A stretch of DNA of 46,245 bases from Parafilimonas sp. (GCA_019247895.1 JAFBAF010000299.1:1-46245); one strand, 5' to 3'; positions 17,741 to 27,726 are shown, numbered from the stretch's first letter. A program made the numbers and translations. Notes: generated by a model not told the origin, from the letters alone.

Positions 17741-18229
17741 TTAGCTTGCCGCAGCAAGGTTGGAATCTTTCATTTCAGGTTGCCAGTCATCAACCAATTG
17801 ATTAATCATTGATTCCTGCCAATCTCCAAGTGCAAATTGTTTTAACACAAATCCCTTTTGTTCATCTTTTAAAGTAATATACTGTTCTCTGTCGGCTTTC
17901 ATTTTGTACCAAACGGAACTGCGTTGAAGCCTGAATGACTTTTTATCACCAATGTATTCTTTCACTTCATTTTTATCCAAATAAGTAATTTTCAATTTTT
18001 CATCAGGCAATTCTTCGATATCAGTAATATATATCCGCCCCCAATATAGTCTTTCCACAAAATAAAGTGAGAACAAAAGCAAGCCTGCAACCAATGTCCA
18101 GGGAGATTCTGTTCCAAGGTAACCAATAGCAATAACAAACGTGGCAAATATTACGGGGCCAACAAGTGTAGGCTTGATGCGTTGCATGTATGTTTTCCCG
18201 TTTACATGAACGAGAATTTCGTTGCGCAT
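17741..18229 (-). CDS. Small membrane protein with C-terminal cytosolic domain, unknown function
   Basis: 162 residues. Two adjacent hydrophobic segments (about 23-40 and 44-60: VGPVIFATFVIAIGYL, TLVAGLLLFSLYFV) are followed by a hydrophilic alpha/beta domain with IYITDIEELPDEKLKITYLDKNEV and FRLQRSSVWYKM. The layout, two membrane helices followed by a domain that could be pleckstrin-like, resembles bacterial PH-domain or YcxB-like proteins, but no family motif is certain. It is preceded divergently by tRNA-His and ends in its own terminator, so it is monocistronic. Function not assigned. Confidence 0.75.
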   Translation of the reverse strand: MRNEILVHVNGKTYMQRIKPTLVGPVIFATFVIAIGYLGTESPWTLVAGLLLFSLYFVERLYWGRIYITDIEELPDEKLKITYLDKNEVKEYIGDKKSFRLQRSSVWYKMKADREQYITLKDEQKGFVLKQFALGDWQESMINQLVDDWQPEMKDSNLAAAS

Positions 18230-18399
18230 AGAAGTGATTTTTGTTAATTAATAAGAATTGTACAATTGCTCAATTTCTACATATCCGTACGATGTATAGG
18301 TTAAAAAGTTTACCGTAATAAATTTTTGATAAACTCTTTTTGTTATACGAGTGCTTTTTGCCGGTGAAAGTTACATATTATCTGCAGAATAAAAAAGTG

Positions 18400-18474
18400 G
18401 GAGAATGATGGGTCTCGAACCCACGGCCTTCAGTGCCACAAACTGACGCTCTAACCAACTGAGCTACACTCTCC
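18400..18474 (-). tRNA. tRNA-His (anticodon GTG)
   Basis: Cloverleaf read on the minus strand. Acceptor GAGAGTG pairs with CATTCTC; the encoded extra 5' G (G-1, 18474) faces C73 (18400), the hallmark of tRNA-His. D stem GCTC/GAGC, anticodon stem TCAGT/ACTGA with loop TTGTGGC (anticodon GTG at 18439-18437), T stem GTGGG/CCCAT with TTCGAGA loop. CCA is not encoded. A run of six T follows shortly after the 3' end on that strand. The 390-base gap from 18230 to 18619 holds only this gene and its promoter; nothing else was seen in it. Confidence 0.97.
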
Positions 18475-18491
18475 ATGAAATATTGCGCATG

Positions 18492-18522
18492 CAAAAATAA
18501 TCGAATTCGCCTTTCATACAAA
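18492..18522 (-). promoter_or_regulatory. Promoter of tRNA-His, full Bacteroidota consensus
   Basis: Minus strand: TTTG (18522-18519), exactly 19 bases, then TATTTTTG (18499-18492). This is a perfect match to the TTTG-N19-TAnnTTTG primary sigma-factor promoter of Bacteroidota and lies 18 bases upstream of the mature tRNA 5' end. Confidence 0.8.
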
Positions 18523-18619
18523 GCTTTTAAGCTGTTTCCCTTAATAATTGTTCAGGTCTTGTTAATTCATATAATAAAAAAAATGGCATCTTTTTTTTAA
18601 TTTATTTTTGAAAGCGCTT

Positions 18620-20746
18620 ATGCAAATAAAAATTTCTAAAATTATGTTGAGAAGAACTGTGTTACCGGCTGTGCTGGTTATTTTGTTGGGCATTACACTT
18701 TGGGCTTTTAAAAGAAACGATAAAAATGGTGACTCAAAAGAGCAAATGTTGCTGAGCGCCATCGGCTCTATTTTAGAACAAAAACATTATGCTCCTAAAA
18801 CGATTGATGATAATTTTTCAAAGCAGGTATTTAAAAAATATCTTGAGGAGCTCAATCCCGATAAAGATATTATGCTGCAAAGCGATATTAATTATCTTAA
18901 AAAATATGAGCTAACACTTGATGATGAAATACATGGATCCCCTTTAACTTATTATAGTGATGCAGGTTCTATTTATTTAAAAAGAGTTGACGAGGTAATG
19001 CAGTTGTATAAAGATATTCTTTCAAAACCTTTCGACTTTACCGTTAATGAGGAAATAAATCTTGACGATGATAAAGCTGATTTTCCTGCAGATGAAGCGG
19101 CACGCAAAGAAAGATGGCGTAAACGTTTAAAATACCTTACACTCGATCAATACAGTGATCTTTTACAACAGCGCAGTAATCAAACAAAAGACACTGCAAT
19201 TTCTAACAAAACAGATGCTCAACTGGAGCAAATGGCAAGAACAAAAGTGCAGACAATTTTAGACAGGAGTTTCAATCGCCAAAAGCTAATATTCAATAAC
19301 CAGGAACAGTTTAACACCTATGTAAATGTAGTTACTGACCTCATGGATCCTCATACAGAATATTTTCCGCCTGTTGAAAGCCGTTCTTTTGAAGAAGACC
19401 TGAGCGGTCGTTTTTATGGTATTGGTGCACAATTAAAAGATGACGATGGTGCCATTAAGATAGCCAGTTTGATTACCGGGAGCCCTGCGTGGAAAAGCCA
19501 AAAAATACAGGTAAATGATGAAATTATTAAAGTAGCACAAGGCAGCACAGAACCGGTTGATGTGAGAGGTTATGCTGTAACAGATGTTGTAAAATTAATT
19601 CGTGGTAATAAAGGCACTGAAGTACGTATTACATTCAAGAAAGCAGACGGTTCTACCGAAGTTGTACCTATAATAAGAGATGAAATTGTACAGGATGAGC
19701 AGTTTGCAAGAAGCGCTGTGATCAATCAGCCAAACGGCAAGATTGGTTATATTTATCTTCCTGAATTTTATGCTGATTTTGAAAGACAGGACGGTAATCG
19801 CTGCTCACAGGATGTTGCCAGCGAAATCATCAAACTTAAAAAAGAAAATGTACAAGGAATAATTCTTGACCTGCGCAATAATGGTGGTGGTTCTTTACCT
19901 GAGGTTGTAAATATGGTGGGGCTATTTATTAAGTCTGGGCCGGTGGTGCAGGTAAGAGATCGCAATGGCAAGCCTGCTATTTTAAGCGATAATGATACTT
20001 CTGTTTTATATAATGGCCCGCTTGCAGTTATGGTAAATGAATTTAGTGCATCTGCATCAGAAATTTTTGCCGCGGCAATTCAAGATTATAAGCGCGGAAT
20101 AATTGTAGGTTCAGATACATACGGAAAAGGAACTGTTCAACGCACATTACCTCTTGGTAAAACATTGGATATTTTTAGTGGACAAACTGAATATGGTACA
20201 TTGAAACTTACATTTGAAAAGTTCTATCGCATTAACGGAGGTTCAACACAACTAAAAGGTGTAACTCCTGATGTTGCTCTGCCTGATCCATATGATTATT
20301 TAAAATTGCGGGAAAAAGATCAGCCTTCGGCATTGCCGTGGGATCAGTTGCAAAAAGCAAACTATGCTGAATTTAATTCCGGTATAAACTGGAACACTGT
20401 TGAAACAGAAGCAAAAGGCCGCATTCAATCCAATTTCTCTTTTAATGCACTTATTAAAAATGAAGAATGGCTTAAAGACAATGCTGATAAGAAATACAGC
20501 CTTAACCTGCAGGAATATCAAAAAGAACAGGCGCAGCTTAGAAAAACCGTTAAGCAGGATGATAGTTTATCCCGTTTAACAACTCCGATGGACATTCAGC
20601 CTGTTACAGAAGATCGTTCAAAATATTATGGTAATGCAGATAGTGCAAAGGGGCTTCGTTATCAAAAATGGCTTAGCGATATTCAGAAAGATATTTATAT
20701 AAATGAAACAGTAAACGTAGTACAGGATATAAATAAAGCGCATTAA
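18620..20746 (+). CDS. prc: Carboxy-terminal processing (tail-specific) protease, S41A family
   Basis: 708 residues from ATG 18620 (a TTG at 18608 and an ATG at 18644 are alternatives). One N-terminal membrane or signal segment (VLPAVLVILLGITLWAF) precedes an N-terminal helical domain, a PDZ domain (about 255-345, with IGAQLKDDDGAIKIASLI and GYAVTDVVKLIRG) and the S41 core. Catalytic residues are the Ser in NEFSASASEIFAAA (about Ser478) and the Lys in DTYGKGTVQ (about Lys503). The length and the LDPHTEYF-like LMDPHTEYF box match the large Prc/Tsp branch. It should degrade or trim periplasmic proteins. Followed by its own terminator. Confidence 0.94.
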   Translation: MQIKISKIMLRRTVLPAVLVILLGITLWAFKRNDKNGDSKEQMLLSAIGSILEQKHYAPKTIDDNFSKQVFKKYLEELNPDKDIMLQSDINYLKKYELTLDDEIHGSPLTYYSDAGSIYLKRVDEVMQLYKDILSKPFDFTVNEEINLDDDKADFPADEAARKERWRKRLKYLTLDQYSDLLQQRSNQTKDTAISNKTDAQLEQMARTKVQTILDRSFNRQKLIFNNQEQFNTYVNVVTDLMDPHTEYFPPVESRSFEEDLSGRFYGIGAQLKDDDGAIKIASLITGSPAWKSQKIQVNDEIIKVAQGSTEPVDVRGYAVTDVVKLIRGNKGTEVRITFKKADGSTEVVPIIRDEIVQDEQFARSAVINQPNGKIGYIYLPEFYADFERQDGNRCSQDVASEIIKLKKENVQGIILDLRNNGGGSLPEVVNMVGLFIKSGPVVQVRDRNGKPAILSDNDTSVLYNGPLAVMVNEFSASASEIFAAAIQDYKRGIIVGSDTYGKGTVQRTLPLGKTLDIFSGQTEYGTLKLTFEKFYRINGGSTQLKGVTPDVALPDPYDYLKLREKDQPSALPWDQLQKANYAEFNSGINWNTVETEAKGRIQSNFSFNALIKNEEWLKDNADKKYSLNLQEYQKEQAQLRKTVKQDDSLSRLTTPMDIQPVTEDRSKYYGNADSAKGLRYQKWLSDIQKDIYINETVNVVQDINKAH

Positions 20747-20761
20747 TTTTTGCTTTGCAAC

Positions 20762-20794
20762 AAAGGGCTTCCTGAATAAGGTTGCCCTTTTTAT
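20762..20794 (+). terminator. Rho-independent terminator after prc
   Basis: AAAGGGC (20762-20768) pairs with GCCCTTT (20784-20790); inside, CCT/AGG pair across a symmetric TT/TT internal loop. The stem runs into TTTTTATTT. It lies 15 bases after the prc stop. Confidence 0.85.
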
Positions 20795-20847
20795 TTGTAT
20801 TAATTTGAAGAACAGTTTTTAAAATTGCATTAGAAAGTTTTGTTGTG

Positions 20848-21369
20848 ATGGAAGAAAAAAGAGAAAAAAAATGGTTTGCGATTTACACTAAACCACGATG
20901 GGAAAAAAAAGTAAATGCGAAACTTATAGAAAAAGGAATTGAAAGCTGGTGCCCTGTTCAAAAAAAAGAAAGCCAGTGGAGTGACCGGCGCAAAATAATT
21001 GATGACCCGCTTTTTAAATCTTATGTATTTGTGCATATAGCAAACGAAGATGAAAGATTAAAAGTGCTGCGAACAGATGGCGTGATTCAATTTATACACT
21101 ATCTAAAAAAACCGGCGGTGATACGGGATGAAGAAATTGAATTGATACGCTCTTATCTTCTTGAAAAAAATGTAAATATCACGGTAGAAAATTTGCGCCA
21201 GTTTAGTGAGAATAATAAAGTGGTGATACGCAAAGGTGTGTTTATGGATGCTGAAGGTACTGTAATTAAAGGCGGTAATAAAAAAGTGTACGTACGGCTT
21301 GAAAGTTTAGAACAGCTAATGATTGTTGAATTTCCTGCCGAACATCTTAGTCATAAAACCGTTAATTAA
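20848..21369 (+). CDS. UpxY/RfaH-like NusG-family transcription antiterminator
   Basis: 173 residues from ATG 20848 (GTG 20845 also possible). The NGN domain is evident: KKWFAIYTKPRWEKKVNAKL at the start, GIESWCPVQKK, and DPLFKSYVFVHI. A KOW-like C-terminal domain has KVVIRKGVFMDAEGTVIKGG. The length and the RWEKKV pattern fit the specialised NusG paralogues (UpxY, LoaP, RfaH) that promote read-through of long surface-polysaccharide operons, rather than housekeeping NusG. It is followed after 29 bases by a CpsB-type phosphatase, which supports a polysaccharide role, but no glycosyltransferase cluster is in the window. Confidence 0.9.
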   Translation: MEEKREKKWFAIYTKPRWEKKVNAKLIEKGIESWCPVQKKESQWSDRRKIIDDPLFKSYVFVHIANEDERLKVLRTDGVIQFIHYLKKPAVIRDEEIELIRSYLLEKNVNITVENLRQFSENNKVVIRKGVFMDAEGTVIKGGNKKVYVRLESLEQLMIVEFPAEHLSHKTVN

Positions 21370-21398
21370 TTTATTACTCAAGTCCTTATTTTTACCAC

Positions 21399-22139
21399 AT
21401 GTTTTCATTCTTTGGTTCAAAAAAAGCTACACCTGATCTTTCTTTCATCGCAGCAGATATGCATTCGCATTTATTACCTGCATTGGATGATGGTTTGCAA
21501 AGTATTGATGATGCAATAAACTTTATAAAAGAGTTAAAGGAATTAGGTTATCAAAAATTAATTTGCACGCCGCATATATTGTCCGATGTATATCCAAATT
21601 CACCTGAAACAATTTTGCCAAAGCTTGAGTTGGTGCGAAATGCTTTAAAGGAAAACAATATTGATATGCAGGTTGAAGCTGCTGCAGAATATATGGTTGA
21701 CCTTGATTTTGAAAATTACATGAATGAAGGCAAGCAGTTGCTTACGTTTGGCAAAAACTTAATTCTTATTGAGATGTCATATGCTGCAGCTTCCAACAAT
21801 ATTGAAAATGTAATTTTTCAATTAAAATTGAAAGGTTTGCAACCTGTATTAGCGCATCCCGAGCGATACAATTATTATTTTGGTAATCTCCAGGTGTTTC
21901 AGCGTTTTATTGATCTTGGATGTTACCTGCAAATTAATATTTTATCGTTGCTGGGTTATTACGGTGATGCTGCAAAAAACACTGCGCAAAATCTGCTTAA
22001 AAAAAATATGGTTACATTGGTTGGAACAGATATGCATCACGAAAATCATTTGAACGGATTGATTGACCTTGCTTCAAAAAAAAGTTTTTATAAGCTGTTT
22101 GAAAATGTGCAGATAAGAAATCAAGAGTTGCTGTTGTAA
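21399..22139 (+). CDS. CpsB/YwqE-type PHP-domain tyrosine phosphatase
   Basis: 246 residues. PHP-fold metal-binding motifs are present: DMHSHLLPALDDG (His22, His24), ICTPHIL, VLAHPERY and VGTDMHHENH. This is the manganese-dependent protein-tyrosine phosphatase family that controls Wzc-type tyrosine kinases in capsule and exopolysaccharide synthesis. It follows the UpxY gene closely and is probably in one transcript with it. The cognate kinase is not in this window. Confidence 0.92.
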   Translation: MFSFFGSKKATPDLSFIAADMHSHLLPALDDGLQSIDDAINFIKELKELGYQKLICTPHILSDVYPNSPETILPKLELVRNALKENNIDMQVEAAAEYMVDLDFENYMNEGKQLLTFGKNLILIEMSYAAASNNIENVIFQLKLKGLQPVLAHPERYNYYFGNLQVFQRFIDLGCYLQINILSLLGYYGDAAKNTAQNLLKKNMVTLVGTDMHHENHLNGLIDLASKKSFYKLFENVQIRNQELLL

Positions 22140-22175
22140 CGAACGAATTTTAATTATTAAATTTCTTCATTCTCT

Positions 22176-23180
22176 TTAGGGTGCGGGCATAAGCTTTGCA
22201 ATTCTTCCATCTTTACCAGCCAAAAAAACGGTATTTCCTTTTTTTGCTTTTGCGCACACATTAAAACTTTCATCAGAAATCAGTTTCCAGTTCAGGCCAC
22301 TGTCATTTGAAATATCAACTCCTGTTAAACCGCAACAAATAAGCGAACCTTCAGTAATAAAAGCAACACAGCTTCTGTAACCATGCGGATATGTTTGCGG
22401 TAATAAAAAATTAATTTGCCTTCCATTGTAAGTAAACAGAACACAATTTTTCTCTGTTGATGAATCATGTAAAAAGTCTCCGCCCACAATCACGCCTTTT
22501 TGTTTTGAATTTATGTCAATCGAATTTGCGCCGGTTGTTTCTTTCCCCTGAACGATATTCAAATTATATAAACTATCATCAAAAAATAATCTTGATTTTG
22601 TTCCACCGGTCACAAAAAACAAACTGGCGAGATTATATTTTTTATTCAATGCAACTTTAAGATTAGTTCCACTTGCTGCAAAGCAGGCTTCGCCATTTTC
22701 AACAGCTAAATTTTTAATTGATTCTTTCTTCCAACTTTCACCATTGAAGCTTGACGATGCCAAAAACATTTTGCTATTAATCGGATCTCCAATCACAAAA
22801 CCATTATCCATCGCGTCTAAAAACATTCCCGGCGTATCATCATAAAAAACCTTGCTCCATGTTTCACCGCCATCTTTTGTTTTTAAAATAACTGCCGGCG
22901 TATCAACCGCCATAATCAAAGCAGTATTTGCATCAAATGCTTCAATATCGCGGAAGTCTCTTTGTTCATAACCCTTCACTGTTATCCATTCAAAATCTTT
23001 TCCGCCATTTATGCTTCTTGCAACTTGCCCGTCGCTTCCGCTTGCCCAAATAATATTATCATTCATAACACTTAAACCACGCAGTGAAATTTTGTTGTGA
23101 GAAGTAAGAATTTTTATTTGCTGCGCATTTGTTAGCAAGTGAAGTAAGATGTATGAAATAAGAAGTAAGATTCGTTTCAT
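22176..23180 (-). CDS. Secreted BNR/Ycf48-like beta-propeller protein
   Basis: 334 residues with a cleavable signal peptide (about 1-19, ending TNAQ). Asp-box (BNR) motifs are spread along it: SINGGKDFEW near 66, TKDGGETWSK near 105 and SNDSGLNWKL near 296, each with SxDxGxxW character. The pattern fits the seven-bladed photosystem-assembly-like Ycf48/oxidoreductase-type proteins common in Bacteroidota, with no sialidase catalytic residues recognised. Likely periplasmic or outer-membrane; function unknown. Convergent with the CpsB gene and divergent from parE. Confidence 0.8.
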   Translation of the reverse strand: MKRILLLISYILLHLLTNAQQIKILTSHNKISLRGLSVMNDNIIWASGSDGQVARSINGGKDFEWITVKGYEQRDFRDIEAFDANTALIMAVDTPAVILKTKDGGETWSKVFYDDTPGMFLDAMDNGFVIGDPINSKMFLASSSFNGESWKKESIKNLAVENGEACFAASGTNLKVALNKKYNLASLFFVTGGTKSRLFFDDSLYNLNIVQGKETTGANSIDINSKQKGVIVGGDFLHDSSTEKNCVLFTYNGRQINFLLPQTYPHGYRSCVAFITEGSLICCGLTGVDISNDSGLNWKLISDESFNVCAKAKKGNTVFLAGKDGRIAKLMPAP

Positions 23181-23207
23181 ATTTAAGTTATAAACAGAAC
23201 GTGAAAT

Positions 23208-23290
23208 AAAAAGTCAAAATTAAAAATTCAAAAAAGATATTTTGCACACCAACGTTTATATTTTGAATTTTGACTTTTAATTTTTGAATT
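23208..23290. repeat. AT-rich inverted repeat upstream of parE
   Basis: AAAAGTCAAAATT (23209-23221) is perfectly complementary to AATTTTGACTTTT (23266-23278), 44 bases apart. Extra copies of the word AATTCAAAA and its complement lie inside and just outside the arms. It occupies almost the whole gap between the BNR protein and parE. The modules resemble dispersed intergenic repeats I recall from Bacteroidota genomes. Confidence 0.7.
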
Positions 23291-23295
23291 GATTT

Positions 23296-25173
23296 ATGCC
23301 TGAATTCAATTTTGATTACACAGAAGAAAGTATTCGCAGCCTGGATTGGCGTGAGCATATTCGTTTGCGACCCGGAATGTACATTGGAAAACTGGGTGAC
23401 GGTTCATCGCCGGATGATGGTATTTATGTGCTGCTGAAAGAAGTGATTGATAACTGCATTGATGAGCACACAATGGGTTATGGAAAGCATGTTGATATTA
23501 CGATTGAAGGCAAAACGGTAACTGTGCGTGATTATGGCCGCGGCATTCCGCTGGGAAAAGTGGTTGATGTTGTAAGTAAAATAAATACCGGTGCGAAGTA
23601 CGACAGCAAAGCATTTCAAAAAAGTGTTGGTTTGAATGGTGTGGGTACAAAAGCGGTGAATGCGTTAAGCAATTATTTTAAGGTTGATAGTTTTCGCGAA
23701 GGCAAAGTGAAGACTGCTGAATTTGAAAAAGGTGTTTTAATTAAAGAATATAAAGAAGCCAAAAGCAATGAAGAAAACGGAACGCTGATAACATTTATTC
23801 CTGATGATGGTGTATTTAAAAACTTTCATTTCATACATGAATATTTAGATAATCAACTTTGGAATTATTGCTATTTGAATGCAGGCCTTGTTCTTAATTT
23901 AAATGGCAAACGTTATGTAAGTAAGAATGGTTTGTTGGATCTGCTTACACGCAAAACCAATCCTGATGAATTGCGTTATCCCGTTATTCATTTGCAGGGA
24001 GAAGATATTGAAGTTGCATTGTCGCACAACAATGATTATGGTGAAGATATTTTTTCGTTTGTGAACGGCCAGTACACAACACAAGGCGGAACGCACCAGC
24101 AGGCTTTTCGCGAAGCGTATGTAAAAACCATCCGTGATTTTTTTAAGAAGGACTATGAAGCGGCAGATATAAGGCAAAGTATTGTTGCTGCTATTTCTGT
24201 GCGTGTGCAGGAACCTGTTTTTGAAAGCCAGACAAAAACGAAACTGGGTTCGCAAACAGTATTTGAAGGCGGGCCGAGCATGAAGATTTTTGTGCAGGAT
24301 TTTTTATCAAAAGAATTAGATAATTACCTGCATAGAAATCCGCAAACGGCAGATGCAATTAAAAAACGTATTGAACAAAGTGAACGTGAGCGAAAAGAAT
24401 TGGCAGGTATTAAGAAGTTGGCGAATGAACGTGCTAAAAAAGCAAACCTTCACAATAAAAAATTACGCGATTGTCATGTGCATTTGAATGATGAACCACC
24501 TGCAAAAAATAAAGAGGCATTCATCGCGCAGCAAAATAATTCAACCATATTTATAACAGAAGGTGATAGCGCAAGCGGCTCAATAACCAAAGCACGCAAT
24601 GTTGAGATACAGGCTGTGTTTAGCTTACGTGGAAAGCCTTTGAATTGTTATGGTTTAACAAAGAAGATTGTGTATGAGAATGAAGAGTTCAATTTGTTAC
24701 AACATGCATTGAATATCGAGGAAGGATTGGAAGGTTTGCGTTACAACAATATTGTTATTGCAACTGATGCTGATGTTGACGGTATGCATATTCGTTTGCT
24801 CATCATGACTTTCTTTTTACAATTTTTTCCTGATCTTGTTAAACGTGGTCATGTGCATATTTTAGAAACGCCGTTGTTTCGTGTTCGCGACAAAAAAGAA
24901 ACAATTTATTGTTATGATGAAACAGAGAAACAGGCAGCCATAAAAAAGCTTGGAAACAAACCGGAGATTACCCGCTTTAAAGGATTGGGCGAAATATCGC
25001 CTCAAGAATTTGAAAGATTTATTGCAGAAGATATGCGCCTGCAACCTGTAATTCTTGAGCAAGGCGAACACATTCAGCAATTACTTGAATATTATATGGG
25101 CAAAAACACGCAACAGCGCCAGGAATTTATTATTGATAATTTAAGAGTAGAGTTGGATTTAGTGGAAGAGTAA
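23296..25173 (+). CDS. parE: DNA topoisomerase IV subunit B (type IIA, GyrB/ParE family)
   Basis: 625 residues. The GHKL ATPase has [11 protein letters not shown] (Glu49, Asn53), [11 protein letters not shown] and [14 protein letters not shown] (111-126). The transducer domain has the QTKTKL loop at 312-317. The Toprim part shows TEGDSASGS (421-429) and [10 protein letters not shown] (491-500), with GLGE near the end of Toprim. The pairing with the ParC-like gene 5.2 kb downstream argues for topoisomerase IV rather than gyrase B. It decatenates and relaxes chromosomes together with ParC. The stop codon is only 6 bases from that of the convergent T9SS gene. Confidence 0.9.
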   Translation: MPEFNFDYTEESIRSLDWREHIRLRPGMYIGKLGDGSSPDDGIYVLLKEVIDNCIDEHTMGYGKHVDITIEGKTVTVRDYGRGIPLGKVVDVVSKINTGAKYDSKAFQKSVGLNGVGTKAVNALSNYFKVDSFREGKVKTAEFEKGVLIKEYKEAKSNEENGTLITFIPDDGVFKNFHFIHEYLDNQLWNYCYLNAGLVLNLNGKRYVSKNGLLDLLTRKTNPDELRYPVIHLQGEDIEVALSHNNDYGEDIFSFVNGQYTTQGGTHQQAFREAYVKTIRDFFKKDYEAADIRQSIVAAISVRVQEPVFESQTKTKLGSQTVFEGGPSMKIFVQDFLSKELDNYLHRNPQTADAIKKRIEQSERERKELAGIKKLANERAKKANLHNKKLRDCHVHLNDEPPAKNKEAFIAQQNNSTIFITEGDSASGSITKARNVEIQAVFSLRGKPLNCYGLTKKIVYENEEFNLLQHALNIEEGLEGLRYNNIVIATDADVDGMHIRLLIMTFFLQFFPDLVKRGHVHILETPLFRVRDKKETIYCYDETEKQAAIKKLGNKPEITRFKGLGEISPQEFERFIAEDMRLQPVILEQGEHIQQLLEYYMGKNTQQRQEFIIDNLRVELDLVEE

Positions 25174-25179
25174 TTAAAC

Positions 25180-27726
25180 TTACTTATCAATAACAAATTG
25201 AATGTTTACCCGAACTTTAAATTTATTATTGATTACACTGACAGTATATAGGCCTTGCTGCCACAATGAATTAATAGGAATCGTATAAGTTTGAGTGGCG
25301 CCATTGCTTTCTAACTGTTTTGCTAAAACTTTTTGGCCTGCTTCATTGTAAATATAAATATCATAAACGCCATTAGGTGTGTTATGAAATTGTAGTTGGA
25401 TTTCATTTCCGGCTACAGGATTAGGATAAATACTTATGCTGCCATTATCATTAATATTTTTATTTGCGGTATAATTTGACAATAGATTTTTTGCCACCGA
25501 TGGAGTAAACACAATCATAAATCGATTGCGATAACTATTAGTGTCGGTGTTAGATGTAAAGTCATAAAACAACGTGTCGTTAAACTTTAGTTTTGTTTCG
25601 GTATTAAGGTATTTATCAACCAGCCATGCATTCTTCATGCTTTGCGGTAATTTTTGCGAATAGATCTGCAATCTATAAGCAGTGTTTTGAAAAAGGTATA
25701 AGCGATAAAAAAGCGTATCATTATTTTGGGGAACAGGGCGGAATTCTATAGCCAGCGCTTTCTCGTCTCTTATCAAAGACATATTTTCTTCAGGATTGTA
25801 CAGTTTTTCCGCATCAAACTCGTCAACCAATGGTGAATAGTTTGAATTAAACTGAACTGTTGTTGCATCTTCTAATATCAGGCTGTCTTGAGACGGCCGG
25901 AATAAATTTACATGCATTTCAGATTTTGGATCAGTTTTTCCAAACACATTAAACTGCTCTGCAACTTTATCTGTTTCATGAAAAGTAACTTTTGCCGAAG
26001 GCCTGGAAATTTGTATTAAAAAAGCTCCACCGCTTTGCAAAATTTTTGCCTCACTACTGTTTGCATAGCTGTCTGCATCTGTAATGCTTCCATTATCATA
26101 CACTACGTACCCACCATTTGAACTTATTTTAGGATCCCATAGCCAGAATTTATATCCCCCCGAAATATTAGTTGCGCTATCAAGGGTTTTAGTTAAATCA
26201 ATTGGTGAAACGTAAGGATTTCCCAAGAACACAAAGTCATTTACATTTCCTGACAATCTTTTAGAAATGTCGCCCATATATAATGTACCTGCAACTCTTA
26301 ACCGTGTACTATCCGGTACTGCAGATGTACCTTGCGCTAAGTTTATAGCGCGGCTTCCACGTATAAAAATCAAATAAGCCGGATAATTATTTATTAATGT
26401 AGAAATAGTTGGCGTAGCTGTTGAAGACCATGAAGTATTTGTTTGATCCCATGTCTTTAAAGAAGGATTTGCTGTAATGTTCAAATCAAAGCCTTTTAAG
26501 GTGTCGTTATCGCCGGTAATATGTGTTCCATAACCCGGATGCGGGTTAAGGTTGCTTGCATAGTTTAAAGATGGGTCCGTATTGTTCACGCCTTCCTGCC
26601 ATGCAGTTCGTAAATGCAACGTATCATTTATTACCGGTATCGATAAAAGTCTCCATGCTCTTCTCGCAGGTATAAATCTTTCCACTTGTACTATGCCTTT
26701 TAAGTACCCGCCATTGGCAGCGCCCTGGTTAACTCTTGCAGTTCCGGTTGAATAAGATTTAAAAACAAGCGTATCATTTGTTTTTAAAACACCATTAGCA
26801 GGTGTATAAGTTCCAAGTAGATTCAACTTGTTTGCAACGATAACGGTTTCTGAATTACGGTTAACAGTAATATTATTTAAAACATTGGTTTGCCCGTCTT
26901 TCGATTCATCAAAATACAAAGTGCCGAATGCTCCGCTGCCATTAATAATTAAATTAGAGTTTGCCGATCCTTTTATTAAACCAGCACCTTTAATGCTTCC
27001 TTGTAATTTGAGTGTATGATTGTTTATAGAAAGTATGCTGTTTGAAAAAATTTGCAATGTTCCCGGTATGCCCCGATTACCTTGTAAAACTACTGTGGTT
27101 GAATTTGAGATAATAATATTTTCTGCAACACCAATTCCAGCCGCAACATTGCTTGTTACCCATTCCTCGCCTGTTTTTGTTATCGTTCCTGTATTATAAT
27201 ACAATTTAGATGTGTCGCTATATGCAGGAGGATTATTTATTACAGAACCATTAGCGTTTATTTTCAACTCACCCTCAATTGTGCAAGACTTACCTAAATC
27301 AACATTTCCATTTATAAACACATTATTAAAACTCACAGTACCATTTACGGTACCTTTTCCGGCAAACTTAACTGTGCCTGCCCCCGCATCAAATACGCCA
27401 TTGTTATTAAAGGCGCCGGCATTATCAATAGTAAGAATAACATTGCCGGTCATTTTTAAGCTTGCACCAGCGTTTATTGTTATGGAAGCAGCAAATGCAT
27501 TTGCACCTGAAATAACAGGATAGTTGGTTAATCCCTCTGGAATTATAACCTTACTGTTAGTGCCGGGAATAGTTTTTGGCAACCAGTTATTTGAATTATT
27601 CCAATTTGTGTTAACATTACCTGTCCATGTACTTGTTTGTGCGTTCAATGCCAATGACATGCAAAAAAGAGATGCGAGCAGCAAAGCAGATTTTTTTTGA
27701 TTGCAAATCTTTTTAAGTAAAAACAT
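25180..27726 (-). CDS. T9SS type A sorting domain protein (cell-surface/secreted)
   Basis: 848 residues from ATG 27726, preferred because it gives a normal signal peptide ending LALNAQ; the frame extends to GTG 27759. The mature start has the TWTGNVNTNWNNSNNW module with a following PGTNSKVIIPEG strand, typical of large Bacteroidota adhesin-like or filamentous beta-helix proteins, then a long Asn/Thr/Ser-rich beta region to about 330. A second region (about 360-600) holds RFIPARRAWRLLSIPV, FVFLGNPYVSPI and YKFWLWDPK. The last about 85 residues are a T9SS type A sorting domain (SIYPNPVAGNEI ... QGLYTVSV). Probable surface or exported protein, function unknown. Confidence 0.87.
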   Translation of the reverse strand: MFLLKKICNQKKSALLLASLFCMSLALNAQTSTWTGNVNTNWNNSNNWLPKTIPGTNSKVIIPEGLTNYPVISGANAFAASITINAGASLKMTGNVILTIDNAGAFNNNGVFDAGAGTVKFAGKGTVNGTVSFNNVFINGNVDLGKSCTIEGELKINANGSVINNPPAYSDTSKLYYNTGTITKTGEEWVTSNVAAGIGVAENIIISNSTTVVLQGNRGIPGTLQIFSNSILSINNHTLKLQGSIKGAGLIKGSANSNLIINGSGAFGTLYFDESKDGQTNVLNNITVNRNSETVIVANKLNLLGTYTPANGVLKTNDTLVFKSYSTGTARVNQGAANGGYLKGIVQVERFIPARRAWRLLSIPVINDTLHLRTAWQEGVNNTDPSLNYASNLNPHPGYGTHITGDNDTLKGFDLNITANPSLKTWDQTNTSWSSTATPTISTLINNYPAYLIFIRGSRAINLAQGTSAVPDSTRLRVAGTLYMGDISKRLSGNVNDFVFLGNPYVSPIDLTKTLDSATNISGGYKFWLWDPKISSNGGYVVYDNGSITDADSYANSSEAKILQSGGAFLIQISRPSAKVTFHETDKVAEQFNVFGKTDPKSEMHVNLFRPSQDSLILEDATTVQFNSNYSPLVDEFDAEKLYNPEENMSLIRDEKALAIEFRPVPQNNDTLFYRLYLFQNTAYRLQIYSQKLPQSMKNAWLVDKYLNTETKLKFNDTLFYDFTSNTDTNSYRNRFMIVFTPSVAKNLLSNYTANKNINDNGSISIYPNPVAGNEIQLQFHNTPNGVYDIYIYNEAGQKVLAKQLESNGATQTYTIPINSLWQQGLYTVSVINNKFKVRVNIQFVIDK

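Noticed and set aside
20800-20847. JUMPstart/ops-like element before the UpxY gene
   Set aside because: No GGCGGTAGC-like ops core or comparable conserved leader was found.
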